Source of the DNA: Halomonas sp. TD01
Lineage (GTDB): Bacteria; Pseudomonadota; Gammaproteobacteria; Pseudomonadales; Halomonadaceae
Length of the DNA stretch: 64,000 bases
NCBI RefSeq assembly: GCF_923868895.1
Contig: NZ_OV350343.1
Span: 3,720,001-3,784,000 of the forward strand
Reading direction: 5' to 3'
Below, piece by piece: positions 32,692 to 41,017 of this stretch (position 1 is its first letter; each line of letters begins with the position of its first letter). The translations under genes were made by a program, and so were the position numbers. The notes below the pieces were generated by a model that was not told where the DNA came from, searched no databases, and saw only the letters and a list, made by a program, of their open reading frames with translations.

Positions 32692-32758
32692 TTTATTCTA
32701 ATCCCTTCATGTACGACTAAACTCGCAAATAGCCCTAAAAGTGATTATATAGCCTGCT

Positions 32759-32802
32759 GCATAACACCCTTGAACATGTCAGCACGTTTATTGGTGTTAT
32801 CT
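32759..32802. repeat. inverted repeat upstream of the nuclease unit, possible short attC
   Basis: ATAACACC (32761-32768) and GGTGTTAT (32793-32800) form a perfect 8-bp stem, extended by an inner near-match (GAACATG with CACGTTT). On the minus strand it ends GTTATGC, like an attC right end, about 70 bp before the 87-aa gene. At 42 bp it is shorter than usual attC sites. Confidence 0.4.
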
Positions 32803-33211
32803 AGCCGTTCAAAAAATCATAAACCACTGTTTTTATAGTTTTATTTACCCAGCATGGCAACATATCCAAAATTCGCGTACCGGCTCGTTTTTACGATTTA
32901 ATCATACTCTATTCATAAAATTGGCTTAGGTCACGTGCCTTTGTAGAAAAATTGAGCTGGAGCATGTTTTGGGCAGCTGACGCTGCCATCGCGGGTGCCT
33001 TTTGGCTCGTTCCTCGCCAAGCGTTACGCCGCGCTACGGGGTGGCTAGATTGCTTATGTGGCTGGGTCTTCGCGAGCTGAAGCTCCCTCCCACAACACCA
33101 GAGCAGAGTATCGATTCAGTGGCGGGGTTGTTTATGGAGTGGGATGGTCGCGCGCTAAAGCGCCCTCCCACAACATCACTAATGCAGTGACGGAGCGGGA
33201 GGCGCTGGGGC
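32803..33211. repeat. repeat-rich intergenic region (dispersed repeat copy 2 and REP units)
   Basis: No gene is supported. 32899-33036 is the second copy of the dispersed repeat at 24260. From 33060 two related REP-like units follow: one around GAGCTGAAGCTCCCTCCCAC and one around GCGCTAAAGCGCCCTCCCAC. Each has a small palindrome followed by CCTCCCACAACA. Plus-strand frames here (33002-33258) are products of these repeats. Confidence 0.75.
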
Positions 33212-33652
33212 TTAGGCTTTTAGGACGTAGCGCAGCGTTTCGACGACTTGATCAGTAGTGGTGCACCAGGCCTGGGCTTGGGCGTCGACTTCTTTCAGCG
33301 GGTGAACGATGTCTTCGCTGTGCAGGGTGATGTAAGGCTTGGCGAGTGCGGCACAGTAGCCTGCATCAAACGCGGCGTTCCACTGTTTGTATTTGTCACC
33401 AAAGCGCACAACCACCAGATCCGCTTGCTCGATCATGGTACGAGTGCGGATGGCGTTGACCTTGGAAGACTGATGATCGCGCCAGAAGCCATTTTCCGGC
33501 TTGCCCAGGTGATCGCCTGCGGCGTCACTGGCGTCGTGGTCGGTGACCGGTGCGGTGAACACGATATCCAGGCCCGCTGCATCAGCGCCGCGCTGAATCT
33601 CTTCGCGCCAATCGGTGTGGATTTCGCCAGAAAGATAGACGTAAAAGCTCAT
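33212..33652 (-). CDS. YtoQ-family protein
   Basis: A 146-residue protein with the YtoQ pattern: MSFYVYLSGEIHTDWREEI at the start, FTAPVTDHDASDAAGDHLG in the middle, and ADLVVVRFGDKYKQWNAAFDAGYCAA, which resembles nucleoside 2-deoxyribosyltransferase-like folds. The function is unestablished. It lies 75 bp from cobF, on the same strand and downstream of it, but shows no link to cobalamin synthesis. Confidence 0.85.
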   Translation of the reverse strand: MSFYVYLSGEIHTDWREEIQRGADAAGLDIVFTAPVTDHDASDAAGDHLGKPENGFWRDHQSSKVNAIRTRTMIEQADLVVVRFGDKYKQWNAAFDAGYCAALAKPYITLHSEDIVHPLKEVDAQAQAWCTTTDQVVETLRYVLKA

Positions 33653-33727
33653 AGTCGCTCCTGATAACTTGGTTATTTAATAGGCAGGATTATTTTATGG
33701 AAAAATATTCCATATTGATACCTGGGT

Positions 33728-34507
33728 TTATTTTTCCGGCTTTTTGGCGAGCAGGTAAATATCCATAATCCAGCCGTGGGTTTCGCGTAGTTCTGCGCGG
33801 TGTTGGATGATTTGGTCGCTAACCTCGCTTAGCCATCCTTTGATTAAGCACTGTTTATCCATGCCTAGGTAGGCGCCCCACCAGATGTAGGTGTCGTCAA
33901 ACGGCAGCGTGGTAAACGCCCCGCCGCTGTCCAGCATCACCGCTACCGTGGCGGCATCGTTCGGCCAGCCACGCTCGCGTAGGCGGCGGCCGGTGGTGAT
34001 TTGTACTGGCTCGGCGAGCGCGTTGAGGGGAATTTTATGTTCAGCGGTAAGCACCTGCAGGCTGGTGATGCCTGGCACGACCTCTACATCTACCTGCTTG
34101 CCCGCAGCGCTTAAGCGCTGGGTAATGCGCAGGCTGCTGTCGTAAAGCGAAGGGTCGCCCCACACCAGCATGCCGACCCGACCGCCATTGGGGAGATGTT
34201 CATCCATCAATTGCGCCCAAACGCTGGCAATGGCAGCGTGCCAGTCGTCTACCGCGCCCAAGTAGTTATAACTTAAGCGGTCATTACGGCTATCACGGCT
34301 GGGGAGATCGAACTCGACGATCTTGGAGGTCACCGGCGCTTCCAGCAGCCGTTCGCAGAGTAAGCGGCGTAGGTCGATCAAATCCGACTTAGCCTCGCCC
34401 TTGCGGGGCAGCAGAATCAGGTCGGCGCTATTGAGGGCGCGCACGGCGGCCAGGGTGACGTGATCAAGGTTGCCGGTGCCGATGCCTATTAGCGAAAGCG
34501 TGATCAT
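33728..34507 (-). CDS. cobF: precorrin-6A synthase (deacetylating)
   Basis: A 259-residue tetrapyrrole methylase. It methylates C1 of precorrin-5 with loss of acetate, giving precorrin-6A in the aerobic pathway. [20 protein letters not shown] is the N-terminal SAM-binding loop, and [17 protein letters not shown] the conserved GDP-motif. [11 protein letters not shown] follows. The C-terminal [19 protein letters not shown] is specific to CobF. It is the last gene of the cobL-cobE-cobM-cobF run, overlapping cobM by four bases. Confidence 0.93.
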   Translation of the reverse strand: MITLSLIGIGTGNLDHVTLAAVRALNSADLILLPRKGEAKSDLIDLRRLLCERLLEAPVTSKIVEFDLPSRDSRNDRLSYNYLGAVDDWHAAIASVWAQLMDEHLPNGGRVGMLVWGDPSLYDSSLRITQRLSAAGKQVDVEVVPGITSLQVLTAEHKIPLNALAEPVQITTGRRLRERGWPNDAATVAVMLDSGGAFTTLPFDDTYIWWGAYLGMDKQCLIKGWLSEVSDQIIQHRAELRETHGWIMDIYLLAKKPEK

Positions 34508-35307
34508 GATTCGCTCTCTTGATCTTGGTTTACCATGGCAAAAGGCGAATCCGCTGATTGGGGGCGAAAGCGGCGGTCGTAGCCCACCGCGTAGAGGCTG
34601 CTTTCCTGGAAGTCATCGCTTTCAAGCACCGGCCCCACCAGGATTAGCGCGGTACGCTGCATGGAATCATCGATCAGCTCTTCTATAGTCGCCAACCGCC
34701 CACGCACCACTCGCTCATCGGGCCAGCTTGCCCGCCACACAATCGCCACCGGGCACTGCGCGCCATAGTAAGGCGTCAGGCTTTCGACTACTTGGGAAAG
34801 GTTATGGATGGAGAGATGAATAGCCAGCGTTGCCCCGGTGCGGGCAAAGTTGGCAAGCGTCTCGTTCCTAGGCATGGCACTGGCACGCCCCGGCGTGCGA
34901 GTAAGCACCACCGACTGGGCCACGCCGGGCAGCGTTAACTCTTGACCTAGAGTTGCCGCCGCTGCCGCAAAGGATGGCACGCCAGGGGTAATGCTGTAGG
35001 GAATTTTAAGCTCGCGCAGGCGACGCAGTTGCTCGCCCATGGCCGACCATACCGAGAGATCCCCCGAATGCAGGCGGGCCACATCCAGGCCTTCAGCGTG
35101 GGCGCGGCTGATCTCCTGCATAATCTCATCCAGCGAGAGCGGCGCAGTGTTAATCACCCTTGCCCCAGCCGGGCAGTGTTCCAGAATCTGCTCCGGCACT
35201 AAAGAGCCCGCATACAGGCACACCGGGCAAGCGGCGATTAAGTCGCGCCCGCGCAGGGTAAGCAGATCCGGCGCGCCGGGGCCTGCGCCTATAAAGTGTA
35301 CGGTCAT
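34504..35307 (-). CDS. cobM: precorrin-4 C11-methyltransferase
   Basis: A 267-residue tetrapyrrole methylase that methylates C11 of precorrin-4. [21 protein letters not shown] is the N-terminal SAM loop, [20 protein letters not shown] the GD-motif region typical of CobM, and [19 protein letters not shown] follows. Start and stop codons overlap those of cobE and cobF (ATGA type), so translation is probably coupled along the operon. Confidence 0.94.
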   Translation of the reverse strand: MTVHFIGAGPGAPDLLTLRGRDLIAACPVCLYAGSLVPEQILEHCPAGARVINTAPLSLDEIMQEISRAHAEGLDVARLHSGDLSVWSAMGEQLRRLRELKIPYSITPGVPSFAAAAATLGQELTLPGVAQSVVLTRTPGRASAMPRNETLANFARTGATLAIHLSIHNLSQVVESLTPYYGAQCPVAIVWRASWPDERVVRGRLATIEELIDDSMQRTALILVGPVLESDDFQESSLYAVGYDRRFRPQSADSPFAMVNQDQESES

Positions 35308-35717
35308 TCGGTGGCTCCTTCTGGTACTTCTGACAACGCCAGCGCGGCGGTGGCCTTGCGATCCGCTGAAATTATCCGAGGCCCTAGCAGCGTTGCCCCT
35401 GGGCCTGCGGCTAATAGCGCCACGGCCTCGGCAACGCTGCCTGTGCCGCGCGCCTGCATACTCTGGTTTGAATGGGTAAGCGTTGTCACTGTTGATAGCT
35501 CGGCATCCGCTACGGCGATGACTTCAATATTGCGCAGCCGGCCTAGCTCTTCTACCAACGGCAACATAGAACGCGCCGCCGCCAGCCGGTTGATAAGGCC
35601 GTACTTGTAGACAGCAGCGTACTGATCAATAAGCTGATCTAACGCTTGAATAAGTGATTCAAGCGTGGCTTCGCGGCGAAAACCAAACCCTGCAATTCTC
35701 AATGCCGATGGCTTCAT
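35304..35717 (-). CDS. cobE: cobalamin biosynthesis protein CobE (CbiG C-terminal type)
   Basis: A 137-residue protein from ATG 35717, which overlaps the cobL stop. It reads [20 protein letters not shown], then [21 protein letters not shown], the CbiG C-terminal/CobE fold. In the anaerobic pathway the related CbiG opens the lactone; the precise role of CobE in the aerobic pathway is less certain. A longer in-frame extension to 35909 is an artefact within cobL. Confidence 0.88.
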   Translation of the reverse strand: MKPSALRIAGFGFRREATLESLIQALDQLIDQYAAVYKYGLINRLAAARSMLPLVEELGRLRNIEVIAVADAELSTVTTLTHSNQSMQARGTGSVAEAVALLAAGPGATLLGPRIISADRKATAALALSEVPEGATE

Positions 35718-36922
35718 CGAATGCCCCGCCACTGAACAATCGGATAGCTGGCTTTCCAGCCCCGTCGTGTGCCGATGGGGGCGGCGTTGGCAAGCTCTAG
35801 ACGCAGCAGTTCGCCGCCTGCCTGCTGGTGCCAGTGCGCCAGCAGCGCTTCGGATTCCAGAGTGACGGCATTGGCGACGATACGCACTCCCTTGGGCAGG
35901 CGTTGCCATAAATCGTCTAGCAGTGCTTGGGATAACCCACCGCCGATAAATACCGCATCGGGCAGCGGCGTATCGTTTAGTACGTCAGGTGCGCGGCCCT
36001 GTTTTACTTCTAGCCAGTCAACGCCCAGGTTGTTTGCATTGCTGCGCGCTCGCGCCGCCCGTTCAGCGTTTTGCTCAAAGCCCACCGCCTGATTATCCGT
36101 ATGGGCGAGCAGCCACTCAATGGCAACGGAGCCTGAGCCGGTGCCGATATCCCACAGCCGCTCGCCGGGCATGGGGGCCAGCGCCGCCAGGGTAATGGCG
36201 CGAATGGTCTGCTTGGTAATCTGGCCGTCGTGGTCAAAAAAATGATCCGGCAGGCCGGGCGTCTGCGGCAAGGCGGGGCCGTTACCAGCGACTTCCAGCC
36301 CTACCGCCACCGGGTGGGCAATGTCATCGGGCAAGCTGGCGTCGCTACGGCAATGGCGAATACGCTCGTTATCGCCGCCCAAAGATTCCAGCAGCGTTAG
36401 CTGGGTGTCTCCAAAGCCAAGCCTAGTTACCAGCGCCGCCAGCTCGGTCACCGCCGCGCCGTCTCTTACCAACACCAGCAAACGTCTACCGGCATACAGG
36501 GAGGGCCGAATACGGCTCAGCGGTTTGGCGTGCAACCCCAGGCAAGTGCAACGCTCCAACGGCCAGCCCAAACGTGCAGCCGCCAAGTTAAAGGTGGAAG
36601 GGGCTGGCAGTGCCTGCCACTCGTTTGCGCTGAGATGCTGCGCGAATGAGGTACCCGCCCCGAACCAGAATGGGTCGTTTGAGACCAGCATCACCACCCG
36701 GCGGCCGCGCTGATTTAGCAGCCCAGGAATGCCATCGGCAAAGGGCACTGGCCACTCAATCACCTCGGCGTTTAGCGGCGGTAAAAGGCGCAGGTGGCGG
36801 CGTGCGCCGAACACTACCTCGGCACTTTCCAATGCCTGTCGGCTTGCCGCTGTCAGCCCCTGTGTGCCACCCTCTCCCCAGCCTAAAAGGGTAAGCCAGG
36901 GAGCGTTGTTAACCTCAGCCAT
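35714..36922 (-). CDS. cobL: precorrin-6Y C5,15-methyltransferase (decarboxylating)
   Basis: A 402-residue two-domain enzyme. The N-terminal half (TLLGWGEGGTQGLTAASRQ to about residue 200) is the CbiE-type tetrapyrrole methylase. The C-terminal half is CbiT-type, with SAM motif LWDIGTGSGSVAIEWLLAH and AVFIGGGLSQALL. It methylates C5 and C15 and decarboxylates the C12 acetate. AGGA lies eight bases before ATG 36922. That start shares two bases with the divergent cobK start codon. The frame extends upstream but not plausibly. Confidence 0.93.
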   Translation of the reverse strand: MAEVNNAPWLTLLGWGEGGTQGLTAASRQALESAEVVFGARRHLRLLPPLNAEVIEWPVPFADGIPGLLNQRGRRVVMLVSNDPFWFGAGTSFAQHLSANEWQALPAPSTFNLAAARLGWPLERCTCLGLHAKPLSRIRPSLYAGRRLLVLVRDGAAVTELAALVTRLGFGDTQLTLLESLGGDNERIRHCRSDASLPDDIAHPVAVGLEVAGNGPALPQTPGLPDHFFDHDGQITKQTIRAITLAALAPMPGERLWDIGTGSGSVAIEWLLAHTDNQAVGFEQNAERAARARSNANNLGVDWLEVKQGRAPDVLNDTPLPDAVFIGGGLSQALLDDLWQRLPKGVRIVANAVTLESEALLAHWHQQAGGELLRLELANAAPIGTRRGWKASYPIVQWRGIR

Positions 36923-37649
36923 GATCAAAATCCTAATTCTCGGGGGAACCAGCGAGGCCAGCGCCCTGGCCAGCGCTGTTGCCAAGCGAGGTATTCCCGC
37001 CATTTTTAGCTATGCAGGGCGCGTTAACACGCCTAAACCCCAGCCACTGCCGACCCGCATTGGTGGCTTTGGCGGCGTTAATGGGCTGGTCACGTTTTTA
37101 GCCCAGGAGCGCATTACCCATATTGTTGATGCCACCCACCCCTTTGCCGCACAGATGAGCAGCAACGTGTTAGCCGCGGCGGCACAGTGCGGTGTAAAGG
37201 CCACCGCTTTTACCCGGCCTGCCTGGCAGCCTGTTACCGGCGACCAATGGCAAAGCGTGGCAAGTATTGATGAAGCAGTTAACGCCTTGGCTGGCCCGCC
37301 CCAACGGGTGCTGCTTGCGATTGGGCGAATGCACCTTAACGCCTTTGCCGACCAGCCTCAGCACCATTATGTGCTGCGTTTAGTTGACCCGCCGACCAGC
37401 CCGTTGCCACTGCCGGATGTTAGCAGTGTGATTGATAGAGGCCCGTTTACGCTGGAAGGCGATCTCGCCCTGCTGGAAAATCAGCGGATCCAACGCATCG
37501 TGTGCAAAAACGCTGGCGGCGAAGGTGCGTCTTCCAAACTCACCGCGGCAAGAAGGCTCGGCCTACCCGTGGTGATGATAGAACGGCCTCACCTGCCATC
37601 TCGTCTTGAAGCTCATACTGTTGATGAGGTTATCAACTGGCTAACTTAA
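36921..37649 (+). CDS. cobK: precorrin-6A reductase
   Basis: A 242-residue NADPH-dependent reductase converting precorrin-6A to precorrin-6B. IKILILGGTSEASALASAVAKRG is the N-terminal nucleotide-binding motif, and THIVDATHPFAAQMSSNVL is the family hallmark. RIVCKNAGGEGASSKLTAAR is also conserved. It is the only plus-strand gene in the corrin cluster. The ATG at 36921 overlaps the cobL start on the other strand; no strong ribosome-binding site is visible, so expression may be weak or the start differs. Confidence 0.92.
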   Translation: MIKILILGGTSEASALASAVAKRGIPAIFSYAGRVNTPKPQPLPTRIGGFGGVNGLVTFLAQERITHIVDATHPFAAQMSSNVLAAAAQCGVKATAFTRPAWQPVTGDQWQSVASIDEAVNALAGPPQRVLLAIGRMHLNAFADQPQHHYVLRLVDPPTSPLPLPDVSSVIDRGPFTLEGDLALLENQRIQRIVCKNAGGEGASSKLTAARRLGLPVVMIERPHLPSRLEAHTVDEVINWLT

Positions 37650-37675
37650 CCCTACATCAGCGGCACATCTTGGTA

Positions 37676-37770
37676 GCGAGGGCAGGCTCCTGCGAGGGCG
37701 CTGTAACCCCGTCCTTGGGCGCTACTTTTCCCATCCATGGGAAAAGACCCTCGCATCAACCTGCCCTCGC
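37676..37770. terminator. nested inverted repeats between convergent cobK and cobJ
   Basis: An outer perfect 11-bp pair GCGAGGGCAGG (37676-37686) and CCTGCCCTCGC (37760-37770) encloses an inner hairpin CTTTTCCCAT-CC-ATGGGAAAAG (37725-37746). The structure fills the gap between the two convergent genes and probably ends both transcripts. Confidence 0.65.
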
Positions 37771-37781
37771 CCCTTTCATAC

Positions 37782-38531
37782 TCACTGGGAGGAACGCGGC
37801 GTATAAACCAGCGGCACGCCACTGCGTTCAATCAAGCGCGTTTGCTGGGAACCGACAATCACCAATGTGCGCATATCCGCCATATCCGGCGTCGCTTGCT
37901 CTAGTGTGGTGACGCGAATTGCTTCTTCCGGAGTGGAAACCGCGCGGGCGAAGATTATCAACCGGTCCGGCCCGCAGGCTTCCCGCAGTACCTCTAGCGT
38001 TCGTTCAAAACCCGCCGGCCGTGCCTTGGAACGCGGGTTGTAAAACGCCATGGCGAAGTCGGCCTCGGCAGCCAGACGCAGGCGCTTCTCAATCAGCGCC
38101 CAGGGTTTGAGGTTGTCGGATAGATTAATGCAGCAGAAGTCGTGCCCCAGCGGTGCGCCGACGCTTGCGCTGGCGGCCAGCATCGCAGAAATGCCCGGTA
38201 GTACCTGAATATCCAGCGTACGCCACTGGGCATCACCCGCCTCCAAGGCTTCGAACACCGCGGCGGCCATGGCGAATACGCCAGGGTCGCCAGAGGAGAC
38301 AACCACTACCCGCTGGCCCTCAAGCGCCAGCTGTAGCGCCTGCTCCGCCCGGCGAATCTCTTCGCGGTTATCAGAACCATGGCGGACTAATCCAGCCCTA
38401 GGTGCCACGCGATTAACGTAGGGGACATAGCCCACCACATCGGTGGCTTCCAGCAGCGCAGCCGAAACCTCCGGGGTAATCATGGCGTCGGCACCCGGCC
38501 CTAGGCCGACGATTTTCAGCCAACCGCTCAT
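37782..38531 (-). CDS. cobJ: precorrin-3B C17-methyltransferase
   Basis: A 249-residue tetrapyrrole methylase that causes ring contraction with methylation at C17. LKIVGLGPGADAMITPEVSAAL is the N-terminal SAM loop, VVGYVPYVNRV the CobJ-specific element, VVVVSSGDPGVFAMAAAVFEAL the GDPG motif, and FAMAFYNPRSKARPAGFERTLEVL the substrate region. It overlaps cobI by four bases and ends the long minus-strand operon before the inverted repeat. Confidence 0.95.
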   Translation of the reverse strand: MSGWLKIVGLGPGADAMITPEVSAALLEATDVVGYVPYVNRVAPRAGLVRHGSDNREEIRRAEQALQLALEGQRVVVVSSGDPGVFAMAAAVFEALEAGDAQWRTLDIQVLPGISAMLAASASVGAPLGHDFCCINLSDNLKPWALIEKRLRLAAEADFAMAFYNPRSKARPAGFERTLEVLREACGPDRLIIFARAVSTPEEAIRVTTLEQATPDMADMRTLVIVGSQQTRLIERSGVPLVYTPRSSQ

Positions 38532-39253
38532 GGCCGCCTCCCGTTGCCATGGATCAGCACAATCGAGAAGTAAGGCACGCTTTCGCCAACCTCACTCAGT
38601 GGCAGCACACGCTGCTGGGTCATGGCGGCGTACTCGATCAGCCACGCTTCGCCTTCACGGCCAGCATGCGTCAGCGCTCTGCGCAGCTTGGCCAGGTTGC
38701 GGCCAATTTTCATCACCACCAGTGCATCGGTTTGGGCGATGCGCTCGGCCAGCGTCTCTTCCGGCAGCGTGGCCATCAGCACCGTCATGATGTCATCGCC
38801 CCAGGTGATCGGTTGCCCGGTGGCCGTCCAGGCCGCCGACATGCCGGTAATCCCCGGCACCACTGAGACCGGCACGCGATTCAGCAGCCGCGTGTAGAGG
38901 TGCATAAAGGAGCCGTAGAAAAACGGGTCGCCTTCACAGAGCACCACTACATTGCACCCGGCCTCTGCCATCTCGATCAGTTGGGCCACGCTGCGTTCGT
39001 AAAAAGCCGACAGCAGCTCATTGTAGCGAGGGTCATCAAACGGAATTTCCGTGGTGACCGGATACTCCATGGGCAGCTCGGTTGCGCCTGTGCCGATCAA
39101 GCCTTCCACAATGGTACGCGCATGCCCGCAGCGGCCCTTTTTACGAAAATACGCCACATGGGTCGCGCCGCGTATCAGACGGTCAGCGCGCACGCTCATT
39201 AGGTCTTGGCTACCTGGCCCTAAGCCAACCCCGTAAATGGTTCCTTGGGTCAT
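38528..39253 (-). CDS. cobI: precorrin-2 C20-methyltransferase
   Basis: A 241-residue tetrapyrrole methylase making precorrin-3A from precorrin-2, the committed entry to the corrin branch. IYGVGLGPGSQDLMSVRADRLI is the SAM loop, VVLCEGDPFFYGSFMHLYTRL the GDP motif, and VVPGITGMSAAWTATGQPI follows. It overlaps cobH by four bases and cobJ by four bases. Confidence 0.95.
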   Translation of the reverse strand: MTQGTIYGVGLGPGSQDLMSVRADRLIRGATHVAYFRKKGRCGHARTIVEGLIGTGATELPMEYPVTTEIPFDDPRYNELLSAFYERSVAQLIEMAEAGCNVVVLCEGDPFFYGSFMHLYTRLLNRVPVSVVPGITGMSAAWTATGQPITWGDDIMTVLMATLPEETLAERIAQTDALVVMKIGRNLAKLRRALTHAGREGEAWLIEYAAMTQQRVLPLSEVGESVPYFSIVLIHGNGRRP

Positions 39254-39879
39254 TCGATACGATCCGCCATGGCGTTGATGGCCGCTACCGTGACGGCGCT
39301 GCCGCCCAAGCGACCACGGACGATACAGCTGGGCAGCGCGGGGTTAGCCAACAGCGCTTCTTTGGATTCCGCCGCGCCGACAAAGCCGACTGGGCAGCCA
39401 ATAATGGCCGCCGGGCGCGGGCAGTCTGGATCTTCGAGCATATTGAGCAGATGAAACAGCGCGGTGGGCGCGTTGCCAATGGCGACGACCGCGCCTTCCA
39501 GGTGCGGCCGCCACAGCTCTAGCGCTGCCGCTGAACGGGTATTGGCCATTTCCTGGGCAAGGCCAGGGGTGCGTTCATCATTAAGGGTGCAGATAATGTC
39601 GTTATTAGCGGGCAGCCGTTTGCGGGTAATGCCTTCGGAGACCATCCGAGCATCGCAAAGAATCGGTGCGCCCTGCTCTAACGCTGAACGCGCTCGATTG
39701 ACCACGTCATTCTGAAAATGAATATGCGCCGCCAGCTCCACCAGCCCAGCAGCGTGAATCATGCGTACCGCAACCGTTTCTTCTTCCGCTGAAAAGCGAT
39801 CAAGCTCAGCTTCATTGCGAATAATCGCAAACGATTGCCGGTAAATCGCCGGTCCGTGTGTTTCATAAACGTGAGGCAC
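39250..39879 (-). CDS. cobH: precorrin-8X methylmutase
   Basis: A 209-residue enzyme that moves a methyl group from C11 to C12, forming hydrogenobyrinic acid. YETHGPAIYRQSFAIIRNEAEL is the N-terminus, with the catalytic-His region in VRMIHAAGLVELAAHIHF. PILCDARMVSEGITRKRL and IIGCPVGFVGAAESKEAL are conserved. GTG 39879 with GGAGAG upstream is the best start; the longer frame to 39960 lies inside cobG. It overlaps cobG by 17 bases. Confidence 0.94.
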   Translation of the reverse strand: MPHVYETHGPAIYRQSFAIIRNEAELDRFSAEEETVAVRMIHAAGLVELAAHIHFQNDVVNRARSALEQGAPILCDARMVSEGITRKRLPANNDIICTLNDERTPGLAQEMANTRSAAALELWRPHLEGAVVAIGNAPTALFHLLNMLEDPDCPRPAAIIGCPVGFVGAAESKEALLANPALPSCIVRGRLGGSAVTVAAINAMADRIE

Positions 39880-41017
39880 CCAAACTCTCCAAATAGTGTA
39901 AAACGTCAGATTCACTAAGGCCGGTGGCCTTCGGTGTGCTATCGGCGCGACCGTTAACAATCACGTCAAAGCGCCCTTCGCGGCCGGTTAGGCACAGCGC
40001 TGCTGGCCGTTGGCGGGCACAGCCTTTGGCACACCCGGATATGTGTACGCTTGCTTCCACCCAGCCACTTAGCCGTTCGGCAAGCGGCTGGGTGGAAACA
40101 CTCGCCTGTTCGCAAAAGGGTGCACCGGGGCAGGCATCCATCGCTAGCCGTGGGTCGCTATTATGACGGATTAAGCCGTCAACCGCTGGTAGTGTATCGC
40201 CGCCCTTCACCAGCAAGCGCCGCCAAGGCGTGACCTGCAAGGCACTGACATTTATTGGCGATACCGCAGCGCGCAACGTATTAACCGCTACCCGCCCAAA
40301 GGGAAGCCCCACCACCCGGCCTTCGCTATGTTTGCCCAGCGCTAGCTTCTCGCCAGGGGATGCGGGGGCAGTATCCGCAGGTGCCCAGTCGGGCAGCGGC
40401 GCTGTGTGCCGCCGCATGCGCCCAGACTCCCAACCGCCACTGTCCACAAACCAGTGGGTCAGGCGTATTAACAGCTCAACGGCGGCTTCGGGCTCGTTCA
40501 CCGCCGTGCCACACTCATAGCCATCGGCGCGTACTATCAAACCACCTTCCACCGAGCGCTCAATACGAAAATCAGCGGCGCTATCGCAAAGCACCGGTGC
40601 TTTTCCCGTATCAATCGCGATGCCGATCTTGCCGGGCATGGTGGCTAATTCGCTGCCCCGCGTTTGCAGCAGGCGGGCAATGGTATGAGTGTCATCGCCC
40701 ACTTGCCAAGCAGGTGCCAGCATCAGTTGCGGCTGGCGCTCTACCTGCGGGTCGTCGCTCACCAGCTGATGCTCAACCAGAAACGCCATCAGCGGCGGCC
40801 AGCTCGCGTCGGTGACCCCGCGCAGCTGAATATTGGCTCGGCTGGTTAGCTCGATTAAACCGCTACCGAAGGTCTCAGCGGCTTCACACAGTGCCACTAC
40901 CTGTTGCCGTGAAAGCTGGCCCAGCGGTGGGCGTACACGCACCAACAGGCCATCGCCAGTAGCCATGGGCCGCCACGCGCCGGGGCACCAGCCTTTAATG
41001 CGCGGGATGGTGGTCAT
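39863..41017 (-). CDS. cobG: precorrin-3B synthase
   Basis: A 384-residue iron-sulfur monooxygenase of the nitrite/sulfite-reductase fold that hydroxylates precorrin-3A with O2, the oxygen-dependent step defining the aerobic pathway. IKGWCPGAWRPMATGDGLLVRVRPP is the N-terminal half-domain. The [4Fe-4S] ligands are in DACPGAPFCEQ and HISGCAKGCARQ. ATG 41017 is chosen because the reading frame upstream is inside cobN. Overlap with cobN is 23 bases. Confidence 0.92.
   Translation of the reverse strand: MTTIPRIKGWCPGAWRPMATGDGLLVRVRPPLGQLSRQQVVALCEAAETFGSGLIELTSRANIQLRGVTDASWPPLMAFLVEHQLVSDDPQVERQPQLMLAPAWQVGDDTHTIARLLQTRGSELATMPGKIGIAIDTGKAPVLCDSAADFRIERSVEGGLIVRADGYECGTAVNEPEAAVELLIRLTHWFVDSGGWESGRMRRHTAPLPDWAPADTAPASPGEKLALGKHSEGRVVGLPFGRVAVNTLRAAVSPINVSALQVTPWRRLLVKGGDTLPAVDGLIRHNSDPRLAMDACPGAPFCEQASVSTQPLAERLSGWVEASVHISGCAKGCARQRPAALCLTGREGRFDVIVNGRADSTPKATGLSESDVLHYLESLGASRL

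Noticed and set aside
33002..33258. Two overlapping plus-strand frames before the YtoQ gene
   Set aside because: They are translations of REP-like repeats (the two share the same CCTCCCACAACA-derived residues).
39082..39522. Plus-strand 146-codon frame opposite cobI and cobH
   Set aside because: It is a high-GC antisense frame without any recognisable feature.
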